Below, in pieces: positions 7,937 to 17,055 of a stretch of 64,000 nt of DNA (its first letter is position 1; every line of letters starts with the position of its first letter). Under the pieces are notes generated by a model. That model worked only from the letters and a program-made list of their open reading frames with translations, was not told where the DNA came from and did not search any database. Source of the stretch: Mycobacterium colombiense CECT 3035 (lineage in GTDB: Bacteria > Actinomycetota > Actinomycetes > Mycobacteriales > Mycobacteriaceae); assembly GCF_002105755.1 (NCBI RefSeq), contig NZ_CP020821.1, forward strand, positions 2,852,001-2,916,000. The letters are read 5' to 3'. Both the position numbers and the translations under genes were made by a program.

Positions 7937-10270
7937 TTAGCCGACATTGGGTACCGGCTCGCCGACCGGCTCGGGAAGCTCGAGGGATTCCGCGGCCGGC
8001 TCGAGGGATTCGGCGGGTTCCTCGGCGCCACCCTCGCTGATGCCGAAGCGATCGTGCAGCCACGCCAGGGGTTTGGGCGCCCACCAATTCCATCGCCCCA
8101 TCACGTGCATGAAGGCCGGCACCACCACCATCCGCACCAGCGTGGCGTCGGCGAACACGGCCAGCGTCAGGCCGAGGCCGAACATCCGCATGAACGAGAC
8201 GTGGGCCGCGATCAGCGCGGCGAACGACATCGACATCACCAACGCGGCCGCGGTGATCACCCGCCCGGTGCGGGCGACGCCGAGCGCCACGCTCTCGTCG
8301 TTGGCGGCGTGGGCCTGCTTGGCCGTCGGCCTGGCCGGCCGGGCCGCGCCGGAGGACAGCCAGTACTCCCGGATCCGGGAGAGCAGGAAGACCTCATAGT
8401 CCATGGACAGCCCGAAGGCGATGCAGAACAGCAGCACCGGCATGTTGGCCACCAGCGTCCCGCTGGGCGTCGTCCCGAGCGCACCCAGGTGTCCGTCCTG
8501 GAAGATCCACACCAGCGCGCCGAACGCCGCCGTCAGCGACAGGAAGTTGCAGGCCAGCGCCTTGGCCGGTAGCAGCACGCTGCCGGTCAGCAGGAACAGC
8601 AAGACGAAGGTGATCGCCGCCATCAGCCCGAGGACCAGCGGAAGCCGGTCGGTCACGGCGTCGACGCTGTCGCGGTTGACCTGCGCGACCCCGCCCATCT
8701 CGACGGATCGGCCCGCGGGCCCGGGCACCTCGTGCAGCCGTTTGAGCTGGGTGTCGTTCGCCGTGGAGAAGAGGGGCGCGGTGCTGCTGACGGTTAGGAA
8801 CGCGCTGCCGTCGTGCAGCCCGGTGGCCCCGGCCGGCGGTCCCACCCGGTTGCCGGCCGTGAAGGTGCCGCCGGGGGCGGCCACCGCCGACACGTCGGCG
8901 ACCCGCGACAAAGCGGCCGCGTAGTTGTCGAAGTCCGCCGGGCCCAGGCCGGTGGCATCGGGGACGACGACGGGCACCGACGTCGCGGAGTCGCGCTCGA
9001 AGCCGTTGCGCAGCCGGTCGCCCACCTGATGCGCCGACGCGGACCGCGGCAGCACCCGGTCGTCGGGGAAACCCCAGGTGACCCGCAGGAACGGATAGCC
9101 GAGTAGCAACAGCAGCGCGACGACGGTCAGGCCGATCGGCGCCCAGCGGCGCATCACGAACTTGGTGGACCGATACCAGAACAGCTGCTCGACGGGTTTG
9201 TGCGCGGGCTCGGGGCGGCCCAGCATGCGGCGCCCGAGGCGGCGCACGTTCAGGGCGTCCAGCCGGGGGCCCAGCAGCACGATCGCCGCCGGGGTGATGA
9301 CGATCGAGGCGGCCGCGACGAAGGCGACGGTCGCGACGCCGGCATAGGCGAACGACTTGAGGAAGTACATAGGGAAGGCCACCGTGGCCGACATCGACAA
9401 CGCCACGGTGATCGCGGAGAACAGCACGGTCCTCCCGGAGGTGGCCATGGTCCGGATGAGGGCTTCGTCGCGGTCGTGGCCGTCGGCCAGCTCGTCGCGG
9501 TAGCGGCTGACGATCAGCAGGGTGTAGTCGATGGCCAGGGCCAGGCCCAGCGCGGTGCTCAGGTTGAGGGCGAAGATCGAGACCTCGGTGGTGAAGGTGA
9601 TGAGGCGCAACACCGTCATCGACCCGACGACGGCCAGCGCGCCCAGCGCCATCGGCAGCGCCGCGGCCAGCAGCCCGCCGAACACCCAGATCAGCACCAG
9701 GAAGCTCAGCGGCAGCGCGATCATCTCCATGACCAGCAGGTCGGCCTGGTTCTGCGTGTTGATCTGCGCGTACTGCATCGCCGCGCCGCCGGCGCGGACG
9801 GTGACGCCGTCGCGGTCGTGGATGAACTGGTCCGCCAAAGTCTGCGCGTTGCTCTGGGCGTAGTTCTCGCCGCCCTTGAGGTTCACCACCACGAGCCCGG
9901 ACTTGCCGTCGCGGCTCACCAAGTCGGCGGAGGCCTGGGGCGCCACGGTCCAGGGCGAAGAGACGTTGTAGACCAGCGGGGACTTCTGCAGCTGGTCGAC
10001 GAGGTCGGTGCCCACCTTGCGGGCCTGTTCGCTGTCGGCGCCGCCGGGGGCGGTCACCAGGATGAGCACCTGCTGGCCGCTCTGCCCGAACTTGTCGCTC
10101 AACACGCTGATGGCGCGCGCCGACTCGGAGTCCGGGTCCTGGAAGCCGCCCGGCGACAGGCTCTTGGCGACGGGAACACCGAAGATGGCGGCGGCGACGA
10201 AAACCAGCACACCGGTCGCGACGATGCGGCGGGGCGCCCTGATGGCGAGTCGGGCGATCTTTTGCAGCAT
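7937..10270 (-). CDS. MmpL-family RND lipid transporter, intact mmpL13 homologue
   Basis: 777-residue RND transporter of the mycobacterial MmpL family, which moves lipids and related molecules across the inner membrane. It has an N-terminal membrane helix, a first periplasmic porter domain (~residues 40-190), TM2-6 including the proton-relay motif ALAIDYTLLIVSRYRDEL, a second periplasmic domain (~410-540), and TM8-12 with SMDYEVFLLSRIREYW. In M. tuberculosis H37Rv the corresponding gene is split into mmpL13a/13b (from memory); here it is one frame. The C-terminus is acidic (EEPAESLEPAAESLELPEP). The substrate is unknown; the adjacent methyltransferase may act in the same pathway. Confidence 0.92.
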   Translation of the reverse strand: MLQKIARLAIRAPRRIVATGVLVFVAAAIFGVPVAKSLSPGGFQDPDSESARAISVLSDKFGQSGQQVLILVTAPGGADSEQARKVGTDLVDQLQKSPLVYNVSSPWTVAPQASADLVSRDGKSGLVVVNLKGGENYAQSNAQTLADQFIHDRDGVTVRAGGAAMQYAQINTQNQADLLVMEMIALPLSFLVLIWVFGGLLAAALPMALGALAVVGSMTVLRLITFTTEVSIFALNLSTALGLALAIDYTLLIVSRYRDELADGHDRDEALIRTMATSGRTVLFSAITVALSMSATVAFPMYFLKSFAYAGVATVAFVAAASIVITPAAIVLLGPRLDALNVRRLGRRMLGRPEPAHKPVEQLFWYRSTKFVMRRWAPIGLTVVALLLLLGYPFLRVTWGFPDDRVLPRSASAHQVGDRLRNGFERDSATSVPVVVPDATGLGPADFDNYAAALSRVADVSAVAAPGGTFTAGNRVGPPAGATGLHDGSAFLTVSSTAPLFSTANDTQLKRLHEVPGPAGRSVEMGGVAQVNRDSVDAVTDRLPLVLGLMAAITFVLLFLLTGSVLLPAKALACNFLSLTAAFGALVWIFQDGHLGALGTTPSGTLVANMPVLLFCIAFGLSMDYEVFLLSRIREYWLSSGAARPARPTAKQAHAANDESVALGVARTGRVITAAALVMSMSFAALIAAHVSFMRMFGLGLTLAVFADATLVRMVVVPAFMHVMGRWNWWAPKPLAWLHDRFGISEGGAEEPAESLEPAAESLELPEPVGEPVPNVG

Positions 10271-10581
10271 GTCGTGCCCTTCCGCTGCCGGTGCCCCATT
10301 GCCCTGGCCGCTGGCTTATCCGCGACAACGTAACAAACGCTAATTTCCACGCGTCGAACAGTGTTCTCTTTAAGCACGCAGCCGGGCGTCTGGAGCGTTC
10401 AACGACGCGGTTTTAAACCGCTCCGACGGTAAGAGTCCGGCCAGAAAAATGTGCCGCAACTAAGCAGCTCAGGGCCTAAATCGCCGCGCGGGCGCCGGTC
10501 AACCTACTTGCCGGTAAATTGCCAAGGTTTTCCGAATCGTGACTCAAAGATTCCTTAATGGTGGCCCATACGCTCAGTGTC
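10271..10581. other. 311-bp intergenic region between mmpL and the small-ORF pair
   Basis: It holds the upstream region of mmpL (ribosome-binding site GGAAGGGC just before the ATG on the minus strand) and, at its right end, the -10 element of the small-ORF transcript. I see no credible gene, RNA or palindromic operator in between. An AGAACACTGTTC stretch at about 10365 resembles a KstR half-site pair but has the wrong spacing. Confidence 0.5.
10569..10574 (+). promoter_or_regulatory. -10 element of a leaderless promoter for the 40-aa ORF
   Basis: TACGCT (TAnnnT) is followed by seven bases and then the ATG at 10582, the spacing expected for a leaderless mycobacterial transcript. No clear -35 is visible. 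Confidence 0.5.
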
Positions 10582-10704
10582 ATGTGGATCGACGACACAA
10601 GTGCCGACGTCATCAAAGTTGACTTCGAAGCCCTCTACCACGGCGACGTGCTGGTGGAAGGCGAGACCTCGGAGCAGTTCGACGAACTGCAAGCGGCGAG
10701 CTGA
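10582..10704 (+). CDS. 40-aa acidic small protein, unknown
   Basis: Short frame of 40 residues starting MWIDDTSADVIKVDFEAL and ending in EQFDELQAAS; strongly acidic with no Cys or obvious membrane segment. It is supported by a leaderless promoter at 10569 and by a second tiny frame and a strong terminator directly downstream, which together look like a complete short transcription unit. It resembles no protein I know. It could be a small regulatory protein or a peptide precursor; there is no modifying enzyme next to it. Confidence 0.5.
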   Translation: MWIDDTSADVIKVDFEALYHGDVLVEGETSEQFDELQAAS

Positions 10705-10712
10705 GGCAGACC

Positions 10713-10775
10713 ATGAGCATGCTCGCACGGCTGTTGATGGCCGAACCCAACGTCAGTCGATGGTTTCGCAAGTAG
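10713..10775 (+). CDS. 20-aa basic amphipathic peptide, unknown
   Basis: A 20-residue frame (MSMLARLLMAEPN... ending in WFRK) begins 8 bp after the stop of the 40-aa gene. GAGGCAGACC before its ATG is a fair ribosome-binding site. The peptide is hydrophobic and basic, the opposite of its acidic neighbour. It ends 18 bp before the terminator at 10794. It may be a real microprotein or just the 3' untranslated region of the unit. Confidence 0.35.
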   Translation: MSMLARLLMAEPNVSRWFRK

Positions 10776-10793
10776 CCATTGAGCCTGGTTTTC

Positions 10794-10830
10794 ACGAAAG
10801 CCCCCCGCCGATGCGGGGGGCTTTCGTTTT
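10794..10830. terminator. Strong intrinsic terminator
   Basis: A perfect 15-bp stem (ACGAAAGCCCCCCGC / GCGGGGGGCTTTCGT) with loop CGAT, followed by TTT. It closes the small-ORF unit and may also end the convergent SDR gene at 10849. Confidence 0.9.
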
Positions 10831-10848
10831 GTCCGACGGTGGTGCTGC

Positions 10849-11610
10849 TCAGCGGGGCGCCATGCGGATGGCGCCGTCCAGGCGGATGACCTCGCCGTTG
10901 AGCATCGGGTTCTCGACGATGTGGACGGCCAGGGCGCCGTACTCGTCGGGGTCACCCAACCGGGCCGGGTGCGGCACCTGCTTGCCCAGCGAGGCCTGCG
11001 CCTCCTCGGGCAGCGAGCCCAGCAGCGGCGTCTTGAACAGGCCCGGCGCGATGGTCACCACGCGGATGAGCTCGCGCGACAGGTCGCGCGCGATCGGCAG
11101 GGTCATGCCGACGACACCGCCCTTGGACGCCGAGTAGGCGGCCTGGCCGATCTGGCCCTCGAACGCGGCGACCGAGGCGGTGTTGATGATGACGCCTCGC
11201 TCCTCGCCTTTCGGCCCCACCGGCTCGGTCTTGGCGATGCGCTCCGCGGCGAGCCGCAGCACGTTGAACGTGCCGATCAGGTTGACCCCGATCACCTTCT
11301 TGAAGCCGTCCAGCGGGAACGGGCCGTCCTTGGACAGCGTCTTGATGGCGTTGCCGATGCCGGCGCAGTTGACGTTGATGCGCAGCGTGCCCATCGACTC
11401 CGCGGCGTCCAGCGCCTTGCCGACGGCGGCCTCATCGGTGACGTCGGCCTCGACGAAGCGGGCGCGATCGCCCAGCTCGCGGACCGCTTCTTCGCCGCGC
11501 AGGTCGATGACCACCACCTGGGCGCCGCGGTCGAGGAGTCGCTTGGTGGTGGCCAGGCCCAGGCCTGACGCTCCCCCGGTGACGACGGCGACGGCGTCTT
11601 TGATCTCCAT
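10849..11610 (-). CDS. SDR, 3-hydroxyacyl-CoA dehydrogenase type II-like (Rv1144 homologue)
   Basis: 253-residue classical short-chain dehydrogenase: [28 protein letters not shown] cofactor site (Asp favouring NAD), NCAGI, and the catalytic Ser / Tyr-x-x-x-Lys ([17 protein letters not shown]). The sequence is close to HSD17B10-type 3-hydroxy-2-methylacyl-CoA dehydrogenases, which oxidise 3-hydroxyacyl-CoAs in beta-oxidation of branched acids. It lies 48 bp downstream of the alpha-methylacyl-CoA racemase on the same strand, fitting a shared role in branched-chain acyl-CoA breakdown. GGAAGGACTCGG precedes the ATG. Confidence 0.88.
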   Translation of the reverse strand: MEIKDAVAVVTGGASGLGLATTKRLLDRGAQVVVIDLRGEEAVRELGDRARFVEADVTDEAAVGKALDAAESMGTLRINVNCAGIGNAIKTLSKDGPFPLDGFKKVIGVNLIGTFNVLRLAAERIAKTEPVGPKGEERGVIINTASVAAFEGQIGQAAYSASKGGVVGMTLPIARDLSRELIRVVTIAPGLFKTPLLGSLPEEAQASLGKQVPHPARLGDPDEYGALAVHIVENPMLNGEVIRLDGAIRMAPR

Positions 11611-11658
11611 CCGAGTCCTTCCTGATTCTCCGGTTTCCAGCCAACTGGTTGGTTGGGA

Positions 11659-12741
11659 CTATACCCAGTCCTTGAGTACCGCTTCGGCGTCGTCCACCGG
11701 CGCCGCGGGGCGCGGTGTCTCCGGCGCGGTGCGGGAGAACCGCGGCGCCGGCAGCGGCTGCAGGCCGCCGTCGACCTCGTAGAAGGTGTTCCGCTCGGTG
11801 ATGTGCGGCTCGGTCAGCACCTCGCCGAACGCCAGGATCGGCGTCACGCAGGCGTCGGAGTCGGCGAACACCTTGGCCCAGTGGTCGCGGTCCTGGCTGG
11901 CGAACTTCTCGGTGAGCACCGCACGCAGTTCGGGCCAGCGGCTGACGTCGTTCTGCCCGGGCAGGTCGGCGCCGTCCAGGCCGAGTCCGGCCAGCATGGC
12001 GGCGTAGAACTGCGGCTCGATGGCGCCGACCGCGACGTAGCGCCCGTCGGCACATTCGTAGGTGTCGTAGTAGGGGGCGCCGCCGTCGAGCAGGTTGGTG
12101 CCGCGGGCATCGGTCCACATACCCGAGGCGCGCATCTGCCACATCATCTGGACCAGCACGCTGGAGCCGTCCACCATCGCGGCATCGACGACCTGCCCCT
12201 TGCCGGAGGTCTGCCGCTCCCACAGCGCGGACAGGATGCCGAGCAACAGGAACATCGAGCCGCCGCCGAAGTCGCCGACCAGGTTCAGCGGCGGCACCGG
12301 CCGTTCGTTGGCCCGGCCGATGGAGTGCAGGATGCCGTTCAGCGAGATGTAGTTGATGTCGTGACCCGCCTGTTGGCTGCGCGGGCCGGTCTGGCCCCAG
12401 CCGGTCATCCGGGCGTAGACCAGCCGGTCGTTGACCTTGGCGCAGTCTTCGGGACCCAGGCCGAGCCGCTCGGTGACACCGGGCCGGTAGCCCTCGATCA
12501 GCACGTCGGCCTTCGCGATCAGCTTGAGGACGAGGCCGCGCCCTTCGTCGGACTTCAGGTCGGCGGTCACCACCCGCCGATTGCGCATCATGGCGTCCTT
12601 TGCGACGCCGCCGGGGCCCGACGACGGGCGGTCGATGCGCACCACGTCGGCGCCCAGATCCCCCAGGATCATCGCCGCGTGCGGGCCGGGGCCGATGCCG
12701 GCCAGCTCGACAACACGCAGTCCCTTCAATGGTCCAGCCAC
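11659..12741 (-). CDS. mcr: Alpha-methylacyl-CoA racemase (Rv1143 Mcr homologue)
   Basis: 360-residue family III CoA-transferase fold enzyme that interconverts 2R and 2S methyl-branched acyl-CoAs so they can enter beta-oxidation. Family features: [36 protein letters not shown] at the N-terminus, the CoA-binding MMRNRR segment, and the catalytic Asp region [32 protein letters not shown] with Glu of QFY. The GTG at 12741 gives the 360-residue length of M. tuberculosis MCR; the longer frame to 12849 has an implausible Arg-rich leader. It is followed by the SDR and is divergent from a crotonase. Confidence 0.9.
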   Translation of the reverse strand: MAGPLKGLRVVELAGIGPGPHAAMILGDLGADVVRIDRPSSGPGGVAKDAMMRNRRVVTADLKSDEGRGLVLKLIAKADVLIEGYRPGVTERLGLGPEDCAKVNDRLVYARMTGWGQTGPRSQQAGHDINYISLNGILHSIGRANERPVPPLNLVGDFGGGSMFLLLGILSALWERQTSGKGQVVDAAMVDGSSVLVQMMWQMRASGMWTDARGTNLLDGGAPYYDTYECADGRYVAVGAIEPQFYAAMLAGLGLDGADLPGQNDVSRWPELRAVLTEKFASQDRDHWAKVFADSDACVTPILAFGEVLTEPHITERNTFYEVDGGLQPLPAPRFSRTAPETPRPAAPVDDAEAVLKDWV

Positions 12742-12850
12742 GATGCACCGACCTTTCGTCCGCTCTGACGCCGTTGACCGATCGCAACCCAAACAACCGG
12801 TCGTTCGACATCTTCGCAGCCGCGCCGGAGGGCCGCGCACCCCGGTCACT

Positions 12851-12856
12851 TATGGT
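12851..12856 (+). promoter_or_regulatory. -10 element of a leaderless promoter for the crotonase
   Basis: TATGGT followed by six bases and the ATG at 12863. The spacing implies a transcript starting at the start codon. Confidence 0.5.
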
Positions 12857-12862
12857 GAGCCC

Positions 12863-13675
12863 ATGCCTTCCTCCGCGATCGCCACCCTCCCCCAAGTCGC
12901 AGGCCTGGACGTCACGCTGGTCGACGGCGTGTTCTCGGTGACCATCAACCGGCCCGACAGCCTCAATTCGCTGACCGTTCCGGTGATCACCGGCATCGCG
13001 GACGCGATGGAGTACGCGGCCACCGACCCCGAGGTGAAGGTGGTGCGGCTCGGCGGCGCCGGACGCGGCTTCAGCTCCGGCGCGGGGATCAGCGCCGACG
13101 ACGTGTCCGACGGCGGCGGCGTCCCGCCCGACGAGATCATCCTCGAGATCAACCGGCTGGTGCGCGCGATCGCCGCGCTGCCGCATCCGGTGGTCGCGGT
13201 CGTTCAGGGTCCCGCAGCCGGCGTCGGCGTCTCCATCGCCCTGGCCTGTGACATCGTATTGGCTTCGGAGAGCGCGTTTTTCATGCTCGCCTTCACCAAG
13301 ATCGGGTTGATGCCCGACGGCGGCGCGTCGGCGTTGGTGGCCGCCGCGGTCGGCCGGATCCGGGCCATGCAGATGGCGCTGCTTCCGGAACGGCTGACGG
13401 CCGCCGAGGCGCTGTCGTGGGGCCTGGTCACCGCGGTCTATCCGGCGGGCGACTTCGACGCCGAGGTGGACAAGGTGATCGCACGGTTGCTGGGCGGCCC
13501 GGCGGTGGCGTTCGCCCAGACCAAGCTGGCGATCAACGCGGCCACCCTGACCGAGTTGGACCCGGCCCTGCAGCGTGAGTTCGACGGCCAGTCGGTGCTG
13601 CTGAAGTCGCCCGACTTCGTCGAGGGCGCAACGGCCTTCCAGCAGCGCCGCGCCGCCAACTTCACCGACCGCTGA
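12863..13675 (+). CDS. Enoyl-CoA hydratase/isomerase (EchA10/EchA11-like)
   Basis: 270-residue crotonase-fold protein. The oxyanion-hole segments are visible (LGGAGRGFSSGAGIS and VVQGPAAGVGVSIALACDIVLASE). At the usual catalytic Glu positions the sequence reads FMLAFTKIGLMPDGGAS, as in isomerases with an Asp, so the exact reaction (hydration or double-bond shift) is open. In M. tuberculosis this position holds echA10 and echA11 (from memory); here I find one gene. It is divergent from mcr, and the three genes make a small acyl-CoA module. Confidence 0.88.
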   Translation: MPSSAIATLPQVAGLDVTLVDGVFSVTINRPDSLNSLTVPVITGIADAMEYAATDPEVKVVRLGGAGRGFSSGAGISADDVSDGGGVPPDEIILEINRLVRAIAALPHPVVAVVQGPAAGVGVSIALACDIVLASESAFFMLAFTKIGLMPDGGASALVAAAVGRIRAMQMALLPERLTAAEALSWGLVTAVYPAGDFDAEVDKVIARLLGGPAVAFAQTKLAINAATLTELDPALQREFDGQSVLLKSPDFVEGATAFQQRRAANFTDR

Positions 13676-13765
13676 AAGTTGTTGCGGCGATCGGCCGCAA
13701 CGCTTAATCCCGCCGCGATGCGGTAATCCTCCTCGTCAGACACCCCGACGAAAGACGGAGGATCG

Positions 13766-15151
13766 ATGCCCGAACAGGTGCGGTGCCTGGTCACCGGAGC
13801 GACCGGCTACATCGGCGGGCGCCTGGTGCCCCGACTGCTGGACGAGGGCCATCACGTTCGGGCGTTGGCCCGCAACCCCGACAAGCTCGCGGAGGTGCCC
13901 TGGCGGCGGCGGGCGGAGGTGGCTCGCGGTGACCTGGGTGACGTCGACTCGCTGACCGCAGCGTTCGACGGCATCGACGTGGTGTACTACCTCGTCCACT
14001 CGATGGGCACCTCAAAGGATTTCGTCGCCGAGGAAACCCGCGCCGCCCGCAACGTCGTCACGGCCGCCCGGCGCGCGGGGGTGCGACGGATCGTGTACCT
14101 GAGTGGGCTGCATCCCGAAAACCGGGATCTCTCACCGCATCTCGCGTCGCGCAAGGCCGTCGGGGACGCGCTGATCGACTCCGGCATCGAGACGGTGGTG
14201 TTGCAGGCCGGGGTGGTCGTCGGCTCGGGGTCCGCGTCGTTCGAAATGATCCGGCACCTCACCGACCGGTTGCCGGTCATGACCACGCCCAAATGGGTGC
14301 ACAACAAGATTCAGCCGATCGCGGTGCGCGACGTGCTCTACTACCTGGCCGCGGCGGCCTCCCTTTCGAAGACCCCGGTCCCGACCTCGCGCACCTGGGA
14401 CATCGGCGGGCCCGACGTGCTCGAATACGGCGACATGATGCGGGTCTACGCCGACGTGGCGGGCCTGGGCAAGCGCTACCTCATCGTGCTGCCGTTCTTG
14501 ACCCCGACGATCGCCAGCCTGTGGGTCGGGACCGTCACGCCGATCCCCCCGGGCCTGGCGCGCCCACTCATCGAATCGCTGGAATGCGATGCGGTGATGC
14601 GCAATTCGGACATCGACGGCATCATCGAACCGCCCCCCGGCGGGCTCACCGGCTACCGGCGGGCCGTCGAACTCGCGCTCGCGCGCGCCGCTCGTGGTGT
14701 CCCCGAACCCACGTGGTCCTCGCTACAGTCCGAACCGGCCGAGGCGCTGCCCACAGACCCGGACTGGGCGGGCGAGATCGTCTACAGCGACGTGCGCACC
14801 GCCACGACCGCCGCCGAACCCGCGAACGTCTGGAAGGCGGCCGAGGACGTGGTGAACTCACGGGCGGCCGGCTGGAAGGTCGAGGAGCGCGCGGCGGGAA
14901 CCCTGTTGCGGCTGCGCTCCACCGGGCGAGCGCCGGGGCGGGAGTGGCTCGAGATAGCGGTCACCGGCCAGAACGGCCGCGGCACCCGCTACACCCAGCG
15001 GTCCACCTTTCTGCCGAGGGGCATCCCGGGCCGGGTGTACTGGTTCTTCGTGCGGCCGGTGCGCACCGCCGCCATGCGGGCGCTGGCCCGCGAGGTCGTC
15101 GGTTCGGCGGGCGTCAGACGCCGAACATCGGAGGCAGCGCCAGAACCATGA
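13766..15151 (+). CDS. Atypical SDR fused to a DUF2867 domain
   Basis: 461 residues. Residues 1-~300 are an atypical NAD(P)-binding epimerase-like SDR (CLVTGATGYIGGRLVPRLLDEGHHVRALARNP), close to NmrA/complex-I-assembly types. Residues ~320-450 form a DUF2867 domain (AEPANVWKAAEDV ... GREWLEIAVTGQNGRGTRYTQRSTFLPRGIPGRVYWFFVRPV), a START-like helix-grip fold. CGGAGG four bases before the ATG is a strong ribosome-binding site. A paralogue without the second domain lies at 15836-16984. The 3' end overlaps the convergent CPBP gene by 38 bp. Function unknown. Confidence 0.85.
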   Translation: MPEQVRCLVTGATGYIGGRLVPRLLDEGHHVRALARNPDKLAEVPWRRRAEVARGDLGDVDSLTAAFDGIDVVYYLVHSMGTSKDFVAEETRAARNVVTAARRAGVRRIVYLSGLHPENRDLSPHLASRKAVGDALIDSGIETVVLQAGVVVGSGSASFEMIRHLTDRLPVMTTPKWVHNKIQPIAVRDVLYYLAAAASLSKTPVPTSRTWDIGGPDVLEYGDMMRVYADVAGLGKRYLIVLPFLTPTIASLWVGTVTPIPPGLARPLIESLECDAVMRNSDIDGIIEPPPGGLTGYRRAVELALARAARGVPEPTWSSLQSEPAEALPTDPDWAGEIVYSDVRTATTAAEPANVWKAAEDVVNSRAAGWKVEERAAGTLLRLRSTGRAPGREWLEIAVTGQNGRGTRYTQRSTFLPRGIPGRVYWFFVRPVRTAAMRALAREVVGSAGVRRRTSEAAPEP

Positions 15152-15839
15152 TCAGCCCCCACACCAGGTGAGTGAGCACCGGCGCCAGGACACCGCCGGT
15201 GGCCCGCCGCTCGAACGCACACACCGTGCCCAAAATGATCGCGGCGAAGCCGAGCATCGGGTTGCCGCTGGCCAGCGTCGCGCACGTGTAGAGGACCGTT
15301 GAAATCACGAGGGGGTGGTAGCGGCCCAGGGCGGTGTAGAGCGCGCCGCGAAAGAACACTTCCTCGGCGACGCCGTTGATCAGCGTGATCGCCACGATCA
15401 CCGGATACCAGCCGTGGTGGGCGTAGAGCAGCACCCGGGTGATCAGTTCCGCCACGGGCGTGATCTGCCGGGCGATCAGGCCGCCTACCACGAAGACCCC
15501 GCCGAGCAGGAGGCCGATGCCGGTGCCGGTGATCACCGGCCGCTGGTTGCGTCCCCGCCAACAGATGCCGCCCAGGTGCAGCGGCCCGGAGATCACCGCT
15601 CCGGCGGTCCACACCCCCGCCAGCGCCAGGGTCAGCCAGTAGAAGCTCGCATCCCCCGGATGGCGCCGCAACGAGAGCCCGAGCACCGCGGCACCGAGGA
15701 CCACGGTGATGGCCACGATGACCCGTCGGCGCCGCACGACGGCGGGCGGTTCATTATGGGGCACAGCAACATTGGTGGCCGCACGGCGTACTTCGGAGAA
15801 GACGCCGGTGCGGTAGGGACTACTGGTCGACTGGGTCAT
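15114..15839 (-). CDS. CPBP-family intramembrane metalloprotease-like protein (Rv1140-like)
   Basis: 241-residue polytopic membrane protein of the Abi/CPBP class (Rce1-like). The metal-binding EExxxR motif is seen in NGVAEEVFFRGALYTAL at about residue 150, and a later His in APVLTHLVWGL matches the third motif. Six to seven hydrophobic segments. The ATG at 15839 overlaps the stop codon of the upstream NAD(P)-binding gene as ATGA, implying translational coupling. Substrate unknown; relatives process prenylated proteins or bacteriocin leaders. Confidence 0.82.
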   Translation of the reverse strand: MTQSTSSPYRTGVFSEVRRAATNVAVPHNEPPAVVRRRRVIVAITVVLGAAVLGLSLRRHPGDASFYWLTLALAGVWTAGAVISGPLHLGGICWRGRNQRPVITGTGIGLLLGGVFVVGGLIARQITPVAELITRVLLYAHHGWYPVIVAITLINGVAEEVFFRGALYTALGRYHPLVISTVLYTCATLASGNPMLGFAAIILGTVCAFERRATGGVLAPVLTHLVWGLIMVLALPPMFGV

Positions 15840-16984
15840 GCTGGACGCACCTTCGGGGTCAGGGCGATCAGGATGTCGAGGCCGGTGCGTACCGCTCCGG
15901 CCACCGGTCCGGGGACCCTGTTCACCAGACCCAGGGTCGGCCGCACGATGGAGGGGGTGACCCGCCGGGCGAGCCGGCGGATGCGCAGCGCGTCGCCGCC
16001 GGCCCAGGCGGGATCGGTGTTGGCGAGGTGGTGCGGATCGGCCAGCGCGTTGACGGGCCGCGGCCGGTGCGTGGACCGGCCGGCCACGGCCAGGGTCAGG
16101 CACTCGTCGATGCCCAGCAGGCCGCCGGGCGGATCGGGAACCCGATCGCGCAGGCCGCTGGCCGACGCCACCATCGGGTGGTCCAGCGATTCGACCAGGT
16201 CACCCGCCAGCCCCGGCGGCACCGGCAGCGCGACGCCCGTGATCAACGACGCCAGCGAGGTGTCGACCCTGCCGACCGGCAGGCCGGTGTGCCAGCGACC
16301 CGAGACCCGCGCATACGCCTTGAGCAGGTTCCGGTAGGTCGTGGTGTCCGGGCCGGCGATGTCGTACGCCCCGGCCGGCACCAGGTCGCGATCGGCCGCG
16401 GCGACGAGGTAGTGCAGGACGTCGCGGATGGAGATCGGGTCGATCGGGTTGTCCATCCAGCACGGGATCGGGATCAGCGGGAAGCGGTCGCCGACGTAGC
16501 GCATCATCTCGAACGACGTCGACCCGGCGCCGATGATGATCGCCGCGCCCAGCCACACCAGTTCGGGGCCGCCCGGGACGGTGAGCGCCTCGGCCACCTC
16601 GGCCCGGCTCGTCAGGTGCTCGGACAGGTCTTCGGCGGCGGGCACGAAGCCGCCCAGGTAGACGATGCGCGGCACCTCGGCATCGCGGGCCGCGGCCGCG
16701 AAGTTCGCCGCGGCGCTCTTGTCGGCGTCGCGGAAACCGGGCTGACCGATCGCGTGCACCAGGTAATACGCCACGTCAACGGGGCCGGCGCCGGCGAGCG
16801 CGGCGGCCAGCGACGCGGGGTCGGCCGCGTCCAATTCGACGGGCGTGACGTCGTGAAACCAGCCGAAACGCTTGAGGCGCTCCGGGTTTCGAGTCGCCGC
16901 CACCACCTCGTGCTGATCGGCCAGCAGCTTGGTGACCAGGCGTGATCCCACGTAACCGGTGGCACCGGTAACCAGAGCCCGCAT
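15836..16984 (-). CDS. NAD(P)-binding atypical SDR
   Basis: 382-residue Rossmann protein opening with RALVTGATGYVGSRLVTKLLADQHEVVAATRNPERL, clearly paralogous over its first ~300 residues to the protein at 13766 (shared YYLVHAIG/YYLVHSMG, VYLGGF/VYLSGL, SFEMMRYVGDRFPLIP/SFEMIRHLTDRLPVMT). It lacks a DUF2867 domain and ends in a basic helical tail. Its stop overlaps the start of the CPBP gene. Likely a reductase or a cofactor-binding scaffold for lipid metabolism; substrate unknown. Confidence 0.82.
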   Translation of the reverse strand: MRALVTGATGYVGSRLVTKLLADQHEVVAATRNPERLKRFGWFHDVTPVELDAADPASLAAALAGAGPVDVAYYLVHAIGQPGFRDADKSAAANFAAAARDAEVPRIVYLGGFVPAAEDLSEHLTSRAEVAEALTVPGGPELVWLGAAIIIGAGSTSFEMMRYVGDRFPLIPIPCWMDNPIDPISIRDVLHYLVAAADRDLVPAGAYDIAGPDTTTYRNLLKAYARVSGRWHTGLPVGRVDTSLASLITGVALPVPPGLAGDLVESLDHPMVASASGLRDRVPDPPGGLLGIDECLTLAVAGRSTHRPRPVNALADPHHLANTDPAWAGGDALRIRRLARRVTPSIVRPTLGLVNRVPGPVAGAVRTGLDILIALTPKVRPA

Positions 16985-17055
16985 ACCCTGACCCTAGCGG
17001 CCCGGCCGCACCGCGGGCGGTTGAACCGGTGGCGCGGCGGCACCGTCATCCATAC

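Noticed and set aside
8394..10328. 644-codon minus-strand frame overlapping mmpL in another frame
   Set aside because: Composition is Arg/Pro/Ala-rich and it fully shadows an intact MmpL gene.
10360..10372. AGAACACTGTTC as a KstR site upstream of mmpL
   Set aside because: KstR needs two bases between AAC and GTT; here there are three, and the outer bases do not match.
11432..13186. 584-codon minus-strand frame across the racemase and crotonase genes
   Set aside because: It overlaps three well-supported genes in other frames and encodes an Arg-rich sequence with no recognisable family.
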